Below are positions 13,707-15,721 of a stretch of 15,721 nt of DNA, one piece after another (positions within the stretch are counted from its first letter, which is position 1; each line of letters starts with the position of its first letter). The translations under genes and the position numbers were made by a program. The notes beneath the pieces are model-generated. The model was not told the origin of the DNA. It did no database searches and worked only from the letters and a program-made list of their open reading frames with translations. Source of the stretch: Gammaproteobacteria bacterium (GTDB taxonomy: Bacteria; Pseudomonadota; Gammaproteobacteria; SZUA-229); the NCBI GenBank assembly GCA_015484935.1, contig WFUQ01000062.1, positions 1 to 15,721 on the forward strand. Reading direction: 5' to 3'.

Positions 13707-14528
13707 ATGAGTACCGATCTTGATCTTGAAAAACTGTGCATGGAATGTGTTGATATCGCCCGTTACGCTGGCGAAAAAATCCTCGAGGTGTACAACAGCG
13801 AATACAGCATCGAGCATAAGGACGACAAATCCCCCCTGACCGATGCCGATATGGCGTCACATCATGCCATCGTCGACAGACTGACCGCACTCACACCCGA
13901 TATACCGATCCTGTCAGAAGAATCCGCCAAACTGCCGTTCGAAGAACGCAGCGCCTGGACCACCTACTGGCTGGTCGATCCACTCGACGGCACCCGTGAA
14001 TTTATCAAGCGCAATGGCGAGTTCACTGTCAATATCGCCCTTATCCACGAACATAAGAGCATTATCGGGGTCATTCACGTACCTGTCCTGGACACCGATT
14101 ATTACGGCTGGAAAGACGGCGGTACTTACAAGATAGAAAATCGCGGTACTGCGCAGCCCATCTCGGTGAAAAAGCTGGACGGCGGCAAACTGACTGTAGC
14201 AGGCAGCCGCTCACATGGTTCTGAAGAGATGCAGGCTTACATGAAAAACCTGAGCGACAAGCTGGGTGAGCCCAATGCACTCAGCATGGGCAGCTCACTC
14301 AAATTCTGTCTGGTGGCGGAGGGTCGTGCCGACCTGTATCCGCGACTGGGGCTGACTTCTGAATGGGATACCGCAGCGGCGCATTGCATCGTCGAACAGG
14401 CAGGCGGTTCAGTGACGAAAACCGATATGAGCCCACTGGATTACAACACCAAGGACAGCCTGCTCAATCCGTTCTTCTTTGTATTCGGAGACAGCAGCCA
14501 CGACTGGTCGAGTTACCTGCCAGGCTAG
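13707..14528 (+). CDS. cysQ: 3'(2'),5'-bisphosphate nucleotidase CysQ
   Basis: The protein has 273 residues from ATG 13707; a longer in-frame start at 13443 would run backwards through yrfG. It belongs to the inositol-monophosphatase-like, Mg-dependent, Li-sensitive phosphatases. Metal-site motifs are complete: KSPLTDAD (41-48), SEES (70-73), DPLDGTREF (91-99) and WD at 220-221 in LTSEWDTAAAH. It hydrolyses adenosine 3',5'-bisphosphate (pAp), the by-product of sulfate assimilation and sulfonation. The ribosome site CTGGAA is weak. In many gammaproteobacteria cysQ lies near nudE and yrfG, and in some beside the end of the gsp operon (from memory). Here nudE is absent from the window. Confidence 0.93.
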   Translation: MSTDLDLEKLCMECVDIARYAGEKILEVYNSEYSIEHKDDKSPLTDADMASHHAIVDRLTALTPDIPILSEESAKLPFEERSAWTTYWLVDPLDGTREFIKRNGEFTVNIALIHEHKSIIGVIHVPVLDTDYYGWKDGGTYKIENRGTAQPISVKKLDGGKLTVAGSRSHGSEEMQAYMKNLSDKLGEPNALSMGSSLKFCLVAEGRADLYPRLGLTSEWDTAAAHCIVEQAGGSVTKTDMSPLDYNTKDSLLNPFFFVFGDSSHDWSSYLPG

Positions 14529-14542
14529 ATCCAGCAAGCGTT

Positions 14543-14905
14543 TCAGGCGAATCCGGTGGTGAAATTCTGACGGCGATCGCCCATGCGGCGATCGTGTGTG
14601 ACCACAGCACCGTTAAAGTCCGTCAACGGGAAGGAAGTCGCAGGAGAACGGCGGCGGTCACCACCACGGCGCTTTTCCTGCACCACCGGTCTGACACCCG
14701 GCTCCAACTCAGCAGATACCTGTTCTAATCCTGCACTATCATCCTGTTCACGGGCGGTATGGCGAGACACAAGCGATAATGCACCTGCGGTCATCATCAA
14801 CAAGGATGCGATCAGCACCAGATTGGAATCGATTAACAGTCCACTCAAGCCGCCAACGACGAGATACAAATATGGCAGCGATTCATACAAGCTACGAAGT
14901 AGCAT
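14543..14905 (-). CDS. Small two-segment membrane protein with DRR-rich tail, unknown function
   Basis: The protein has 120 residues. GGAGA about 9 bases before ATG 14905 supports the start. Residues 1-47 contain two hydrophobic stretches (LYLVVGGLSGLLI and LVLIASLLMMTAGALSLV) with a short turn, so this is an integral inner-membrane protein with its polar tail probably in the cytoplasm. The tail carries two clusters of a short basic-acidic repeat: KRRGGDRRRS and HDRRMGDRRQNF. At the DNA level the second shows two direct copies of GGCGATCG. Such 'GDRR' tails recur in uncharacterised proteobacterial membrane proteins, but I cannot name the family or function. The stop sits 14 bases beyond the cysQ stop on the opposite strand, so the two genes converge. 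Confidence 0.7.
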   Translation of the reverse strand: MLLRSLYESLPYLYLVVGGLSGLLIDSNLVLIASLLMMTAGALSLVSRHTAREQDDSAGLEQVSAELEPGVRPVVQEKRRGGDRRRSPATSFPLTDFNGAVVTHDRRMGDRRQNFTTGFA

Positions 14906-14946
14906 ATCCGTGTTTCTCCATAACAGTTCTTATTATTTCGGTAAGC

Positions 14947-14976
14947 TCTGATTAATTCATCCACAAATTAATCAGA
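14947..14976. promoter_or_regulatory. Perfect 11-bp inverted repeat (candidate operator or hairpin)
   Basis: TCTGATTAATT (14947-14957), loop CATCCACA, AATTAATCAGA (14966-14976). It sits 42 bases upstream of the small membrane-protein gene, where its promoter should be, and 134 bases before the metallo-hydrolase start. The arms are A/T-rich and perfect over 11 bp, more typical of a regulator-binding dyad than a terminator. The regulator is unknown. Confidence 0.45.
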
Positions 14977-15030
14977 TCTTCCTTAGACTGGTTTTAGATG
15001 TTATAGCATAAACCTGCCAGATTTACAGTT

Positions 15031-15059
15031 TTGATACAAATCCACGTCTGCACTTTACA
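15031..15059 (+). promoter_or_regulatory. Weak candidate promoter of the metallo-hydrolase gene
   Basis: TTGATA (15031-15036), 17 bases, TTTACA (15054-15059), about 50 bases before ATG 15111. The -35 is 5/6 consensus and the -10 is poor. Low confidence. Confidence 0.2.
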
Positions 15060-15110
15060 GCCGCTGGTGGCTGATTTATCCTGTAAGAAAATGCCACGCA
15101 AGGAGTGTGC

Positions 15111-15721
15111 ATGCTCATCACATTCTATGGTGTACGCGGTTCGACACCATCTCCAGGCCCCGCCACCATGAAATACGGCGGCAATACCTCGTGTGTCCAC
15201 ATTAAGTTAGACGACCAGCGAGAGATAATATTCGATGCCGGTACGGGTTTACGCATACTGGGCCACGACATCATCAAAAAGACCAACCCCATCAACATCG
15301 TGTTATCCCACGGGCATTGGGACCACATCCAGGGCTACCCCTTTTTCGCCCCCATCTATCAACCCGAACGCCAGATCAACGTCTTCACCAGCGTCGAATC
15401 CGGTCATAAGCTACTCTGCTCCCTGTTCGACCAGATGGACGGCAACAACTTCCCCGTCAAAGCCGAGGACCTGCCCTCCCATAGCAGCTGCATATTCAAA
15501 GGCGCAGAATCAGTACTCTACGAAAGAGACATCAACATCCAGAAAAAACCGTTGAATCACCCCGGTGGCGGCAGCGCCTACAAGATCGATGAAGACGGCA
15601 TGACCGTCGCCTACGTCACCGATAACGAACTCGACCCACCCTACAAACTCAGCACCACCTACCACGACTGGGTCGATTTTCTGCACGGTGTCGATGTACT
15701 CATCCACGATGCGCAATACAC
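15111..15721 (+). CDS. Metallo-beta-lactamase-fold hydrolase (3' end outside window)
   Basis: Open from ATG 15111 to the right edge, 203 complete codons. AGGAG at 15102-15106 with good spacing fixes the start. The N-terminus FYGVRGSTPSPGPATMKYGG-NTSCV matches the 'G-x-RGS-x-P...YGGNTSCV' opening of the Lactamase_B_2 / PhnP-like branch of the fold. The metal motif is SHGHWDHIQG with HGHWDH at residues 67-72. FDAGTGLR (41-48), NHPGG and the late VAYVTDNE and LIHDAQY are the expected additional strands and metal ligands. The family includes phosphodiesterases acting on cyclic or RNA substrates. The substrate cannot be told, and the missing C-terminus may add a further domain. Confidence 0.85.
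   Translation, partial: MLITFYGVRGSTPSPGPATMKYGGNTSCVHIKLDDQREIIFDAGTGLRILGHDIIKKTNPINIVLSHGHWDHIQGYPFFAPIYQPERQINVFTSVESGHKLLCSLFDQMDGNNFPVKAEDLPSHSSCIFKGAESVLYERDINIQKKPLNHPGGGSAYKIDEDGMTVAYVTDNELDPPYKLSTTYHDWVDFLHGVDVLIHDAQY

Noticed and set aside
14940..14990. Minus-strand end ...DLINLWMN-stop at the dyad resembles the DDLWMN-stop of the 51-codon gene (shared TTCATCCACAA)
   Set aside because: There is no start codon between the upstream in-frame stop and this end. An 11-base coincidence is the simplest reading, although a decayed paralogue cannot be excluded.
1..15721. CRISPR arrays, tRNA, rRNA and riboswitches
   Set aside because: No regularly spaced repeats, cloverleaf structures or recognisable riboswitch cores were seen by eye on either strand.

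Overview
The window looks like chromosomal DNA of a gammaproteobacterium. The grounds are a canonical type II secretion (T2SS) gene run gspG-H-I-J-K-L-M-N, a rhombosortase, a YrfG-type GMP/IMP nucleotidase next to CysQ, and an intergenic Fur-box-like core. Base use is moderate in GC in the T2SS/cysQ half (about 6.4-15.7 kb) and clearly more A/T-rich in the accessory part at about 1.4-3.5 kb. The species cannot be named from the sequence alone.

Layout. (1) 1-1395, minus: a large Ser-rich secreted lipoprotein of unknown function, running off the left edge. (2) 1396-3500: an accessory stretch with the decayed 3' end of an IS1182-type transposase, a TRIC/UPF0126 channel-like membrane protein, a RHH antitoxin/RelE toxin module with its own promoter, and an unlisted 51-codon gene on the minus strand. 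(3) 3.5-5.7 kb: a LysR regulator divergent from a GNAT-fold, YghO-like protein. (4) 5.7-6.36 kb: a small CxxC-X20-CxxC zinc-ribbon membrane protein among hairpins, a Fur-like box and a REP-like repeat. (5) 6.36-12.9 kb: rhombosortase (rrtA) on the minus strand, divergent from gspGHIJKLMN, which ends in a directly abutting YkgJ-family cysteine-cluster gene. (6) 12.96-14.5 kb: yrfG (minus) divergent from cysQ (plus). (7) 14.5-15.7 kb: a small two-TM protein with a Gly-Asp-Arg-Arg-rich tail (minus), a perfect 11-bp inverted repeat, and the start of a metallo-beta-lactamase-fold hydrolase running off the right edge.

How it fits together. The gsp genes encode the major pseudopilin (G), the minor pseudopilins (H, I, J, K) and the inner-membrane assembly platform proteins (L, M, N). 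The outer-membrane secretin (D), ATPase (E), GspC and GspF are not here, so the T2SS is split. The rhombosortase next door belongs to a family that processes GlyGly-CTERM proteins, many of which are T2SS substrates, so the divergent pair is a coherent secretion and surface-processing neighbourhood. No GlyGly-CTERM substrate is visible in the window. The most noteworthy points are the rrtA-gsp linkage, the cysteine-cluster gene fused onto the gsp operon, the small 51-codon gene with a consensus -35 box, and the toxin-antitoxin module with direct repeats over its promoter.
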